From positions 48,617 through 112,616 of IMG/VR virus record IMGVR_UViG_3300018411_000639: a stretch of 64,000 bases of DNA. One strand, written 5' to 3'. Made by a program: the position numbers and the translations under genes. Below are positions 46,269-54,199 of the stretch, one piece after another. Position 1 is the first letter of the stretch; the number at the start of each line of letters is the position of its first letter. The stretch is from a virus. A model generated the notes under the pieces. The model was not told the DNA's origin. It ran no database searches and saw only the letters and a list, made by a program, of their open reading frames with translations.

Positions 46269-46718
46269 TTATTCCTTTTTAGCAGCAGCTTTTTTGGCCG
46301 GAGCTTTCTTTGCAGGAGCGGCTTCAACTACTTCTTCTGTAGTTTCAACTACTTCTTCAACTACTTCTTCTGTAGTTTCTTCCGCAGTTTCAACCGTTTC
46401 AATGGTCTCTTCAACTTTTTCTTCTGCAATTTCAACTACTTCCACTTCTTCAACTACTTCTAGTTCTTTCAGTGCTTCAGCCATAGCTGCTTGTTTCTCT
46501 GCAGTCTCAGCTGTTTCGGTTTTCAGTTCACCGGCTTTGATGTCTACAACACCATTCACGTCAATCAATGTCTTTCCTCTTAGTCCTCTCAGAATAGAAG
46601 CGCTAAGCCGAGGGGAAGACCCCCTCGGCTTGAGTACGCTTAAATGGAGAGGAGCCTCTGGACAAAAGAACACGTAATTATCTCGAACCGCTGGGTTCAG
46701 TTGTAATACAATACTCAT
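46269..46718 (-). CDS. Acidic coiled-coil protein with Lys/Ala-rich tail
   Basis: The first 70 residues of this 149-residue protein form a short folded domain (LQLNPAVRDNYVFFCPEAPL). Residues about 70-135 are a Glu/Val/Thr repeat (EEVVE, ETTEE strings), and the last 15 residues (AAPAKKAPAKKAAAKKE) resemble histone H1 or HU-type basic tails. GGAGG precedes the ATG. It lies directly after the capsid protein, so it could be a capsid-associated or DNA-contacting protein. The coding strand contains a strong 11-bp hairpin. Confidence 0.6.
   Translation of the reverse strand: MSIVLQLNPAVRDNYVFFCPEAPLHLSVLKPRGSSPRLSASILRGLRGKTLIDVNGVVDIKAGELKTETAETAEKQAAMAEALKELEVVEEVEVVEIAEEKVEETIETVETAEETTEEVVEEVVETTEEVVEAAPAKKAPAKKAAAKKE
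46310..46462 (-). repeat. Short tandem-like repeats encoding Glu/Val/Thr stretch
   Basis: Repeated CAACTACTTC-TTCTGTAGTTTC-type units on the plus strand, reading as EEVVE/ETTEE in the acidic protein. Length could vary by slippage. Confidence 0.6.
46605..46631 (-). other. Strong 11-bp hairpin inside coding sequence
   Basis: AAGCCGAGGGG, loop of 5, then CCCCTCGGCTT, a perfect 11-bp stem in the 5' half of the acidic-protein gene. It is not followed by a T-run on the minus strand. Unusual inside a gene; it may slow ribosomes or RNA polymerase. Confidence 0.7.
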
Positions 46719-46753
46719 CGTCTAGGCCTCCATTCCTTTAGTCTTGTTTGTGA

Positions 46754-47935
46754 TTATTGTGTGATGTTGATAGAACGTTCTGCTTGAGGGTAACCTTTCG
46801 CCATGGAAATGTTTCTACCTACACAGATTGCGCGTCCTTCGTTGTAAGTACCGAAGCCGTAACGTTCGATGACTTTCAGGTTACGCAAGTCGCGTGATGG
46901 GTCACGGAACTCTTCAGTTGTCAGGTCATCTTTCACGATGTTTACGCCGACGTTGTTTGCATCTACAGAGAAGATGTCGAATGTTTTGTTCACTTTGTCG
47001 ATTGGTGCGAATGGTGACAAGTTAACGTTGAATCCGAATGGAATACGTCCTTGGATGCTTTCTGGTCCCAATTTGAATTGAGCATTCGGCATGTCGCGTT
47101 TTGCTTCGCGATCGAAAGGAGCGCTTAAAGCACCAGTTAGGCCATTCTTGGCGAATGTCGTCCAAGCAAGTGGATGCATTACCAAATCTGTGGGAGTGTA
47201 CTCGTTGTTGTAGACTGCGATCAGCAAGTCCAACAAGTCGTCGATTGACATTGTGTCATTCAAGTTATTGTAGAAATCGACACCAGTCGTTCCTGCATCC
47301 TTGAAGCGGATTGGGTCTTGTTTGCGCAAGTTGTTATCGAAGACAACCCATCCATGAGTCAAGAACTCGTTGAAGGCTTTTTGTTCTTTGTGGCGAGCCA
47401 TAGCGCGGCCTGCCTCAGAAGTCATGATGCCTACAAGGTCAAACTCAACTTCTTTCAATAACTCGTCAGAGAATTGAATACGAACCCCTGATTTACCAAC
47501 TTGGATCAAGGAGTTCTTGTGTGTTTGCCAGTCTAAGGATTCCTGTGGAATTTCTTGACCTTCAGCCACATCGTGTGCACGCATTACGCCGATAGATGGG
47601 AACATAACCGCTTGGCCTGACTTCAAGCGTAATTTTTTGTAGAAGTTAGAAGCTAAGTACAACGGATCAGCTGCTTTACGCATTGCGCCTACGACTACGC
47701 GAGGGATCAATACTTTAGCTTGAGGAGTTGACAAGAAATCTTGAAGAGTGAAGCCCGGTACGTTTTCGCCGTCTACGACACGTTGGAAGACATTCATTAC
47801 CTCTTTGTCTTTGTCTGTAAGTTTATACAGTTTTACTTCTGAATCGCTCAACATGTCACCGCGATCTAATTTACCTGCGATGGAGTCTTGGATTTTTGTT
47901 TCTTGCTCTTGAATTTTGTCCAAAATCGTTAACAT
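46754..47935 (-). CDS. Major capsid protein, HK97-like
   Basis: The 393-residue protein has the features of HK97-type major capsid proteins: an N-terminal helical arm (residues 1-60), the E-loop/P-domain region (GQAVMFPSIGVMRAHDVAEG, QEIPQESLDWQT), a spine helix (MTSEAGRAMARHKEQKAFNE) and the A-domain (TPTDLVMHPLAWTTFAKNGL; IPFGFNVNLSPFAPID). It lies after portal and protease in the usual order. Hairpins flank the gene on both sides, consistent with very high expression. Confidence 0.88.
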   Translation of the reverse strand: MLTILDKIQEQETKIQDSIAGKLDRGDMLSDSEVKLYKLTDKDKEVMNVFQRVVDGENVPGFTLQDFLSTPQAKVLIPRVVVGAMRKAADPLYLASNFYKKLRLKSGQAVMFPSIGVMRAHDVAEGQEIPQESLDWQTHKNSLIQVGKSGVRIQFSDELLKEVEFDLVGIMTSEAGRAMARHKEQKAFNEFLTHGWVVFDNNLRKQDPIRFKDAGTTGVDFYNNLNDTMSIDDLLDLLIAVYNNEYTPTDLVMHPLAWTTFAKNGLTGALSAPFDREAKRDMPNAQFKLGPESIQGRIPFGFNVNLSPFAPIDKVNKTFDIFSVDANNVGVNIVKDDLTTEEFRDPSRDLRNLKVIERYGFGTYNEGRAICVGRNISMAKGYPQAERSINITQ

Positions 47936-47967
47936 GGGTGTGTTCCTCCTCAGTGGGGTTTAAATAT

Positions 47968-47987
47968 TGGGGGAGAAGCCTCCCCCA
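47968..47987 (-). other. Intercistronic hairpin before major capsid gene
   Basis: TGGGGGAG, 4-base loop, CTCCCCCA, a perfect 8-bp stem between the second head protein and the capsid gene. No T-run; the RBS of the capsid gene follows shortly. Likely an mRNA processing or stability element. Confidence 0.55.
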
Positions 47988-47994
47988 CCTGTTA

Positions 47995-49194
47995 TTAGCG
48001 TTTCAACAATACGTGTACAGAACCAACCACGCCTTTGAAGTCCATGTATGTTGGAGTTCCGTAGTGGAAGGCTTTGAAGTCAGCTGTTACTTCTTTAGTA
48101 GCATCTAACTCTTCCAAGTTCACTGTGATGATACCTTTACCATAGTCGATTGTTACGCGCTCAGCTGCAACAACCACGCCTGCGATCTTAACAACGACGC
48201 CTTCTTGCAAGTTCTTCATTACGCCGCCTGCGTAATCTTTCGCTTGGAACGCCATCAAAGTGCCTGCTTGAACAGTGTCACCTACAGTACCCAGAGCCAT
48301 GTCTGTGTATTGCGTGTCGTTCTTGCCGTAGCCTAAGAAGTTACCTGTTCCGTCGTGTAAACCAGGAATACCAGTTGGGTTGTTGATCAACGAAGACTGG
48401 TACTGTTGGAACGTAGTGTTTCCTTCAGCATAAGCTGGGTCGTAAGGGTAGCCACCGTCTGAAGGCAGGTTTGAAGCGCCTGAACGGTTTAAGAATGCGT
48501 CGTCTTCTTTACGAGCTGACTCATCCCATAGCATCCACTGCATCCAGCCCCAAGGCTCAGAGTTCATGTCAGAAGCAAGTACCTGACCCACGATGTCGAT
48601 TGGGTTGTCAGTGTCTTTGATCCACTTAGTCAAACGACCAGATGGAGTCGCTTTAACGTAGTCGCCATCTTGTACGCCGGCACCGATAACAGAACCCCAA
48701 GGCATTTTCAGGTCAACTGTTAATGCTTGTTCTTCTGCCAGGACACCTTGTTTCGTGAAGCGAGCATCCGCTTCTACGCCTGGGATGTACGGCAATGTGA
48801 TGTAGTCTTGTGTGATGATAGAAGGTTGATTTCCACCAAAACGGTCTGACTGCAAGTAGTCTTTTGTAATGTTGTAAGGAACAACCCCGATTGGGTTCTT
48901 CGTTAAGGACATACCCGGTAATGTTAAAGTTGAACGGAACTTCTTAGTGACAAAGCTCTTAGAAGCTTTACCGTTGGCAACCACACGGCCTTTAGGGATA
49001 ACAACGTCTGTCATACCTGCGCCACCGTATTCGTAGTTCATCAGAACGCCGTTACGGAAAACACCTGACATATCTTGGTCTTGGAAGCTAGGGTCCAGTA
49101 ACCATTCTTCAGCTGGGGAAGCATGTCCACTCTTCACTAGGTGGGTATTGCTTCTTGAGCCTTCTACTCTATTAAAGCCTTCGTATAATGCCAT
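47995..49194 (-). CDS. Head protein, probably capsid decoration or minor capsid protein
   Basis: A 399-residue protein between the protease/scaffold and the major capsid gene. It is beta-rich (MTDVVIPKGRVVANGKAS; LTVDLKMPWGSVIGAG; TLMAFQAKDYAGGVMKN) with an acidic-aromatic middle (WGWMQWMLWDESARKEDD). In many large phages a gene here encodes a capsid decoration or capsid-stabilising protein, but no family is recognised. The abundance of Gly and short strands fits a surface protein. It ends before a hairpin that precedes the capsid gene. Confidence 0.6.
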   Translation of the reverse strand: MALYEGFNRVEGSRSNTHLVKSGHASPAEEWLLDPSFQDQDMSGVFRNGVLMNYEYGGAGMTDVVIPKGRVVANGKASKSFVTKKFRSTLTLPGMSLTKNPIGVVPYNITKDYLQSDRFGGNQPSIITQDYITLPYIPGVEADARFTKQGVLAEEQALTVDLKMPWGSVIGAGVQDGDYVKATPSGRLTKWIKDTDNPIDIVGQVLASDMNSEPWGWMQWMLWDESARKEDDAFLNRSGASNLPSDGGYPYDPAYAEGNTTFQQYQSSLINNPTGIPGLHDGTGNFLGYGKNDTQYTDMALGTVGDTVQAGTLMAFQAKDYAGGVMKNLQEGVVVKIAGVVVAAERVTIDYGKGIITVNLEELDATKEVTADFKAFHYGTPTYMDFKGVVGSVHVLLKR

Positions 49195-49216
49195 TTTTTA
49201 GTCCTCCTCGACTGGT

Positions 49217-50728
49217 TTATCTTGAGATAAGGTTGATGATGGTGTCTTCAAAATCTTTCATTGTCGCAACAGGTTCCTTCTTAGCTTTAGCAGCCTCGTT
49301 GTCCCCAATTACGACAGCGTTTGGATCTTCATGGTCCACAAGGCCCGGGTTCGCAATGCTGCCCACTACCGTAGTGGTAGAGGTAGTCTTAACAGAACTC
49401 CAGTCCAATCCGTCAACCAATGCCGTCAGATCCTTTGCACTCATGCCGACAAGTTCGCTTGCGCGAGTTTCTCTCTCGTCGTCTGCTAGAGCACCAGATA
49501 AACGCTCAAAGTCCATTGCGCGTTCCGCCAACACCTTCTTGCTCAGAAGAGCTAGTTTGATGTTTTGTTGACGCACGTTTTGAGCGTCAGAGGTAGAAGA
49601 GCTGCTTTCTTGCTTCAATGTCTCGATCTCTTCCGACAGGTCTTCGACTTGTTGGGTGAAATCCGCCACACGTTGCTCCAAAGCTTCCTTATCCGCCGTT
49701 AACTGAGCCACTTCGTCTTTTAGTTCGTCGCGCTCTGCGATCGCCCGGTCCAGAACTCCTTGATCTCCGTCTTCATCCGATGTATCTGAAGTAGTGTCGC
49801 CACTATCGTCGGAACCATCTTCGGAACCATCTTCTGCAGCAAGACCTTCTTGAGTGCCTTCATTCGCTTCCCCTCCTTCTGGCTGACCATCTGTTGCGTC
49901 AGTCAAAGAGTCCATGATGGAAAGGATGTCGTCTTCTTCGTCTTTGATTGACGTTGAACCTGCTTGACCCTCTTCATCTTTCGTGGCCGCTTTTTCGGTC
50001 ACGACGGTAATCTTTTTGACTTGCGCCCAATCATCAGCAGGAGCGTTCACAACAGACCCTTCTTTGTACTCGATGTCCCGCGCGTTCCAGAAAGCTTTCT
50101 GGCCGTCGTAGGTTTCACCGCGCCAATGTCCGCAGAACTTCAAGACGCCATCTTTCACGATATCCTTGTTGCAGATGCTACAAGAAACATGTCCGACAGA
50201 GCCTCCGATACTCATCGTCTGGTAGCGACCGTCGAGAAACTTCTCGATTGCGTCACTGTCCGTAATCCGATAGGTGACATTGATCGTGTCGCGGTCTGCG
50301 ACAAATTGAGACGGACCATGTTCAAAGTCCACTACCCGACCCATCGGTTCTGCGTACATGTTGTGGTTCTTTAGGAAGGGTTTGGCGAATGGTGCTTTCC
50401 AACTGGCCGCATCTGCCTCCATGCTGTCGGAATGGTAGATGAATGAATTTCGATTTCGTCCGGAGTGCGTCGCTTCAAACTGTACGTCGATCGCTTTTGG
50501 CAAGCGGCCCGCATTGGACCCCGCTTCGTCCGAGAGCGTCGTCAAGTCGAATGCTGCGCCGGACGAGTCTACGATACTGGGTTTAAAGTCAGCCATGAAC
50601 GCTTTGTCTTCGTCAGACAACCCGGTATCAGCCGCGTCGCCATCTAAGTCTGTCGTCATGTCGGTAATGTCGCTCAAAGAAACTTCGAACTCTTTCCCGT
50701 TTGCGTCTGTAATCTTAATCTTTTTCAA
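49217..50728 (-). CDS. Prohead protease with C-terminal scaffold region
   Basis: The start is a TTG (50728) overlapping the portal TGA, with AAAGGAG 10 bases upstream. Residues about 75-240 carry a phage prohead protease domain: H122 in LKNHN and a Ser in SIGGS (S173 or S177), the usual serine-protease dyad region, and a zinc-type site C183-x2-C186, C199, H201. From about 265 the protein is acidic and then coiled coil (RAIAERDELKDEVAQLT), the scaffold part. Combined protease and scaffold in one gene is common in large phages. It would assemble the prohead and cleave the scaffold. Confidence 0.82.
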   Translation of the reverse strand: MKKIKITDANGKEFEVSLSDITDMTTDLDGDAADTGLSDEDKAFMADFKPSIVDSSGAAFDLTTLSDEAGSNAGRLPKAIDVQFEATHSGRNRNSFIYHSDSMEADAASWKAPFAKPFLKNHNMYAEPMGRVVDFEHGPSQFVADRDTINVTYRITDSDAIEKFLDGRYQTMSIGGSVGHVSCSICNKDIVKDGVLKFCGHWRGETYDGQKAFWNARDIEYKEGSVVNAPADDWAQVKKITVVTEKAATKDEEGQAGSTSIKDEEDDILSIMDSLTDATDGQPEGGEANEGTQEGLAAEDGSEDGSDDSGDTTSDTSDEDGDQGVLDRAIAERDELKDEVAQLTADKEALEQRVADFTQQVEDLSEEIETLKQESSSSTSDAQNVRQQNIKLALLSKKVLAERAMDFERLSGALADDERETRASELVGMSAKDLTALVDGLDWSSVKTTSTTTVVGSIANPGLVDHEDPNAVVIGDNEAAKAKKEPVATMKDFEDTIINLISR

Positions 50729-52551
50729 ACTCTCACTTCTCCTTTCTCTATCGTCTCGACCAACTCTGACTCTGTGAGATCAAGAATCGCTCCAATCAAA
50801 TTCGTCGCTTCCGTATAGTCTGCGAGAGAGATGAAGGAATCGTGAATGTCACTCCGGAAGCGATCTAGGATGGCTTGTGACCGGCTAGTAAGAGCTGCGA
50901 CATCATAGCTTTCTGCATCAAGGTTGACCTGAATAACGGTTAGGATATCCTGAAGTGCTCCGTGAGCATAACTATCTATTTTGTCTTTCTCGATAACTGT
51001 TTGTTTGGCTGAGCAATCCTGCAGGTACGCTTTGACTCGGTCGCTCATGTCATTCATCGCATCCCTTAACAGGCCGACGGTGATTTGTTCTGAGTTGGTC
51101 ACTTTCTTGGGTGACGTCTTGGTTCCATGCTGATTGCTCGGCTTTTGCTTGTTGTCGGTTTCCTTCGTGCCACTCGCTGCTTCCGAAGAAGAGGAGCCAC
51201 CTGAACCGACACTTGCGAGATGGGTTGCGTTAGCTTGCGTGATAAGCATCTGATGCATCTTCGCACGATCCGTAATTGGGTCTTGTCCAAGTTCGCCGCG
51301 CATTTCGTCTTCGGAAGTGGCGTTGTGTTCGAACTTGTAGATAGCGTGCGTCTCCGCTTTGATTTTCGCATCCAGGTCATTCTCTCTAAACTTGAACTCG
51401 ACTTTGTGTTCGAGGTTCAGGATTGGATCGAAGCCACCCTCCATCAAGATCTCCTTGACGATGAAGTGGTTGATGAACATTTCGATGGTCCGCTGCATCG
51501 CTTTGATGCGGTCAGACATCTCGGATGCCATGTTGTCGCCTGTACTTCTGTTGGCTGTGTTGCCACGACCAAACATGATAGCGGGGATACCCATACCACT
51601 GAAGACACGTTCCTCCAAATAGTTCAGGTAAGGCTCAGCGTTGATGACCTGATCGGTTGCGATCGGTTTGATCGTCACGCGACTGCTTGTCACAATACCG
51701 CCTTCGACTTCCATGTTATCTGCTACACCTTGCAACTCCGCGATCTCTGCCGGTGTTCCGGGAGCATCCTTGTCCCCTACTGCCATGTGGTAGAACGGGT
51801 AGATGTTGCGGTACATCATTCGGAGGACATTTTCCTCCGCTTGTCGGAGAGCGCGCACGTCGTCCAATACGGGGATCAAGAATCCCGTACCGAAAGCCGC
51901 ACCTTTCTCCCTTTTGTAATAGATGTGGACGATGTCCTCTGACTTGAAGCCGACAGTTGCGTCACTTCCCGAAACTTCTTGCTGCCAACGTTTGACTGTG
52001 CCATTCTTGTCCCTTTGGACGCTCATGGAAGTCACGTTAAGGCAGAAGTAACCTGCGACGGGATTTGAGCCGTTCAGTCCGGTCACCTTAGAGGAAGGAG
52101 GAAGCACGGATGCATCTTTGGCTCTAGCCTTTGCGATAATAGCGTTACCGTACTTCACAACGTCCTCTGCAATGTCGATCAGCAACTGACTGGTTGGGAC
52201 GCCGGTAGCTTCCGCCATGTATTCCATACGCAAACGCAAGTAGTCCACGACATTCGTGTCTTTGCCAAAGAAGTCGTATCCTTCTTTAAAGATCTGATCC
52301 ACATACTTGTCAATCCCTTGACGGATATAGGAGTCAGTGTTGTAACCGTTGTAAACAGCTGTCAGGTCGAAATCGGGGGGCTCAAACTCCGTAGTGTTTG
52401 TTGTGTCCCCCATTCGCAACCCGATCTTTTTGACTAAGCCGGTGACAAGCTGACGAGAACCCGATGCATCGCGCACCTGCGACGGCGTGTCTTCTCCGGT
52501 TAGAAAGTCACTGAAGAATGTCCGCGCAGCCCAAAGCTTGATTCGATTCAC
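50725..52551 (-). CDS. Portal protein
   Basis: This 608-residue protein matches phage portal proteins: YNGYNTDSYIRQGIDKYVDQ, an inner barrel region (GNAIIAKARAKDASV; VAGYFCLNVTSMSVQRDKNG), an EDIVHIYYKREKGAAFGTGF segment and the crown/wing helices (LNYLEERVFSGMGIPAIMFG). It starts at a GTG (52551) with AAGGTGA upstream. A C-terminal Ser/Lys-rich linker (SGGSSSSEAASGTKETDNKQ) precedes a helical end. It forms the ring through which DNA enters. Confidence 0.88.
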   Translation of the reverse strand: MNRIKLWAARTFFSDFLTGEDTPSQVRDASGSRQLVTGLVKKIGLRMGDTTNTTEFEPPDFDLTAVYNGYNTDSYIRQGIDKYVDQIFKEGYDFFGKDTNVVDYLRLRMEYMAEATGVPTSQLLIDIAEDVVKYGNAIIAKARAKDASVLPPSSKVTGLNGSNPVAGYFCLNVTSMSVQRDKNGTVKRWQQEVSGSDATVGFKSEDIVHIYYKREKGAAFGTGFLIPVLDDVRALRQAEENVLRMMYRNIYPFYHMAVGDKDAPGTPAEIAELQGVADNMEVEGGIVTSSRVTIKPIATDQVINAEPYLNYLEERVFSGMGIPAIMFGRGNTANRSTGDNMASEMSDRIKAMQRTIEMFINHFIVKEILMEGGFDPILNLEHKVEFKFRENDLDAKIKAETHAIYKFEHNATSEDEMRGELGQDPITDRAKMHQMLITQANATHLASVGSGGSSSSEAASGTKETDNKQKPSNQHGTKTSPKKVTNSEQITVGLLRDAMNDMSDRVKAYLQDCSAKQTVIEKDKIDSYAHGALQDILTVIQVNLDAESYDVAALTSRSQAILDRFRSDIHDSFISLADYTEATNLIGAILDLTESELVETIEKGEVRV

Positions 52552-52577
52552 TGGTTCACCTTGCCTTTGTCATGTTT

Positions 52578-52593
52578 GCCTGTTTTTACAGGC
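52578..52593 (-). other. Intercistronic hairpin between holin and portal genes
   Basis: GCCTGT, loop of 4, ACAGGC, a perfect 6-bp stem directly after the holin gene, with no T-run on the minus strand. Probably an mRNA element separating lysis from head messages. Confidence 0.4.
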
Positions 52594-52600
52594 AGCCATC

Positions 52601-52816
52601 TTAGTTCGTAGTGTCTTCATCCATAAAGCCGGTTCCGGCAGTTGGGTTGTTCACGATACCCGCAGCCACAAGGACTGCTAGGAACGCGTTGGCCAACTGA
52701 TCAAAGTCGTCCTGAACAAGTTCCACACCGAATGCCTTCGCTACGAGAGGAGCAAGAGCAATGAGGGATATCCAGAATGCTTTGTTCTTCATTCTTTTTT
52801 TCAGCACATTTTTCAT
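52601..52816 (-). CDS. Holin, phi-LC3 type
   Basis: The ORF is open from 52834, but AAAGGAG lies between that ATG and the ATG at 52816, so the latter is the real start (71 residues). The product matches the phage_holin_1 family: basic N-terminus (KNVLKKRMKNKAFW), one hydrophobic segment (ISLIALAPLVAKAF), a second hydrophobic one (FLAVLVAAGIV) and the NNPTAGTGFMDEDTTN end. It forms membrane lesions for lysis. It follows the amidase directly. Confidence 0.8.
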   Translation of the reverse strand: MKNVLKKRMKNKAFWISLIALAPLVAKAFGVELVQDDFDQLANAFLAVLVAAGIVNNPTAGTGFMDEDTTN

Positions 52817-52833
52817 AAGATCTCTCCTTTTCA

Positions 52834-53997
52834 CTAGACGTTCAGGTAGTCGCTATGGACAAACCCGCCGTTATCTCCAAAGTAGATATTCCACCAAGTG
52901 CCAATCTTCTTACCAAGACGAACTTTCTCGCCCTTCTTGAGTTGACCGACGATCTTAGCTGATGTATTGCCTCTGGCACGAACATTCAAGACGTCCGCGT
53001 TCACCGTGCCCCACACCTCTTTCTCTGCCGCTTTCACGGGAGAAACCGATGCAGTTCCCACTTTCAGGTATGAACCGTGAACGAATCCACCGCTATCCCC
53101 GAAGTAGATGTTCCACCAGTCACCATGTTTGCTACCAAGCTGAATTTTCTGTTCGCCTTGTAACTGACCGATGACAGCGTAGCTTGTGGAAGGACCTTGA
53201 CGGACGTTAAGATTCTCGCCTTTCGGCAGATTCACGACCGCATAGCCGCTTCCTACAGTTGCTGCCGAAACTACTTTGACTTCTTCTTTCAGCTTCAAGA
53301 TCTGTCCTGCTTTGATGAGGTTTCCGGTCAAGCCGTTGATCAACCGTAGAGAACCTACAGAGACCTTCGTTTTGGTTGCTATCCCGAAAAGCGTGTCACC
53401 TTGCTGAACCGTGTATGTGCTGCCAGATGGTGTCGGAGTTGACACATTAGAAGCTCCCGTACTGCCGGATTGAAGTTCTTTGATACGAGCTTTCAATCGC
53501 TTCTTGAAGGCGGCCCACTTTGCTTCGTCAATGTACATGATCGGACAAATCTTGCCCGTCACGTCGAAGTGACGAATGAGTGCAACGTCTGGCGCTCCCA
53601 TTTCAATAGCTTTCTTGGCTGCGAAATCAATCGTATTCTCGACAGTCTGCTCCCAGTCATTGTCTGTGTTAACGCACATCTCGAATCCGACTGTAAAATC
53701 ATTCGGACGCGTTGCGCCGCTAAGTGCGAAGGTGGACTTGGCATAAGCTGTGTACTTCGTACCGCCTGCGTGCCAAGATACCCAGCCTGCTTCAATGCAC
53801 TCCACTACTTCAGAGTCGTCAATGTTGTAATTGGCGGAAGCTCCGATTGCGGGGTGGTTCTGGAAGTAGTTCCGGTTTGCGCGGGCATTTGCGCCTTTGC
53901 TGTAGTTCGCGGTGTAGTGGAAGACGAACGCTTTCAGTGACTTGATTTTGCGCTTTGGATTGTTGTTGGTGATAGGCATTTTGATAATTGCATACAT
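52834..53997 (-). CDS. Endolysin: N-acetylmuramoyl-L-alanine amidase with LysM and two SH3 domains
   Basis: Amidase_2 domain: H27 in FHYT, H76 in SWHAGG, H143 with K149 and C151 in RHFDVTGKIC, the zinc and catalytic residues. It is followed by a LysM domain (YTVQQGDTLFGIATKT; residues about 195-240) and two SH3-type modules (about 252-318 and 330-387; WWNIYFGDSGGFVHGSYL and WWNIYFGDNGGFVHSDYL). It cleaves the peptide link of cell-wall peptidoglycan. The gene has its own promoter with an operator at 54022-54079. A single-mismatch operator motif also lies inside it, in the linker. Confidence 0.9.
   Translation of the reverse strand: MYAIIKMPITNNNPKRKIKSLKAFVFHYTANYSKGANARANRNYFQNHPAIGASANYNIDDSEVVECIEAGWVSWHAGGTKYTAYAKSTFALSGATRPNDFTVGFEMCVNTDNDWEQTVENTIDFAAKKAIEMGAPDVALIRHFDVTGKICPIMYIDEAKWAAFKKRLKARIKELQSGSTGASNVSTPTPSGSTYTVQQGDTLFGIATKTKVSVGSLRLINGLTGNLIKAGQILKLKEEVKVVSAATVGSGYAVVNLPKGENLNVRQGPSTSYAVIGQLQGEQKIQLGSKHGDWWNIYFGDSGGFVHGSYLKVGTASVSPVKAAEKEVWGTVNADVLNVRARGNTSAKIVGQLKKGEKVRLGKKIGTWWNIYFGDNGGFVHSDYLNV
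53431..53444 (-). promoter_or_regulatory. Dispersed operator-like motif (intragenic, one mismatch)
   Basis: TGTCGGAGTTGACA on the plus strand; read as V-S-T-P-T in the linker between amidase and LysM domains. Confidence 0.5.
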
Positions 53998-54021
53998 GTA
54001 CCTGGACCCCTTTCCTCGGCC

Positions 54022-54081
54022 AAAGGTGTCGGAAATGACACCTTTCAGCCATTATAGCATACTGCTTTTTGCAGTGCAAAA
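54022..54081 (-). promoter_or_regulatory. Promoter-operator of the lysis/head operon
   Basis: Minus strand: TTGCAC (54074-54079), 17-bp spacer, TATAAT (54051-54056) preceded by TGC, an extended -10. The operator-like motif (54027-54040) lies about 10 bp downstream of the -10 box, within a perfect 9-bp inverted repeat AAAGGTGTC/GACACCTTT (54022-54045). A second 15-bp palindrome, TTTTGCA-G-TGCAAAA (54067-54081), covers the -35 box. It should drive the amidase, holin, portal and capsid genes. Confidence 0.78.
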
Positions 54082-54083
54082 CA

Positions 54084-54153
54084 GCCTCCGTTGAGCGAAT
54101 GATCGCCCTTCCGCTCTGACCCCTCTAAGAGAGAGCATAAGCGAATAGGAGGC
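54084..54153 (-). other. Structured gene-free stretch upstream of the lysis promoter
   Basis: In the 200-bp gap between the gene at 54200 and the lysis promoter, GCCTCC (54084-54089) can pair with GGAGGC (54148-54153), enclosing GCGA/TCGC and GCTCT/AGAGC smaller stems. On the minus strand the outer stem is followed by TGTTTT, so it may be a complex terminator for the packaging operon. Confidence 0.45.
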
Positions 54154-54199
54154 GTCCAACTCCCTACAACTTCAATATACGCAAAGTTCATTCGGATTG

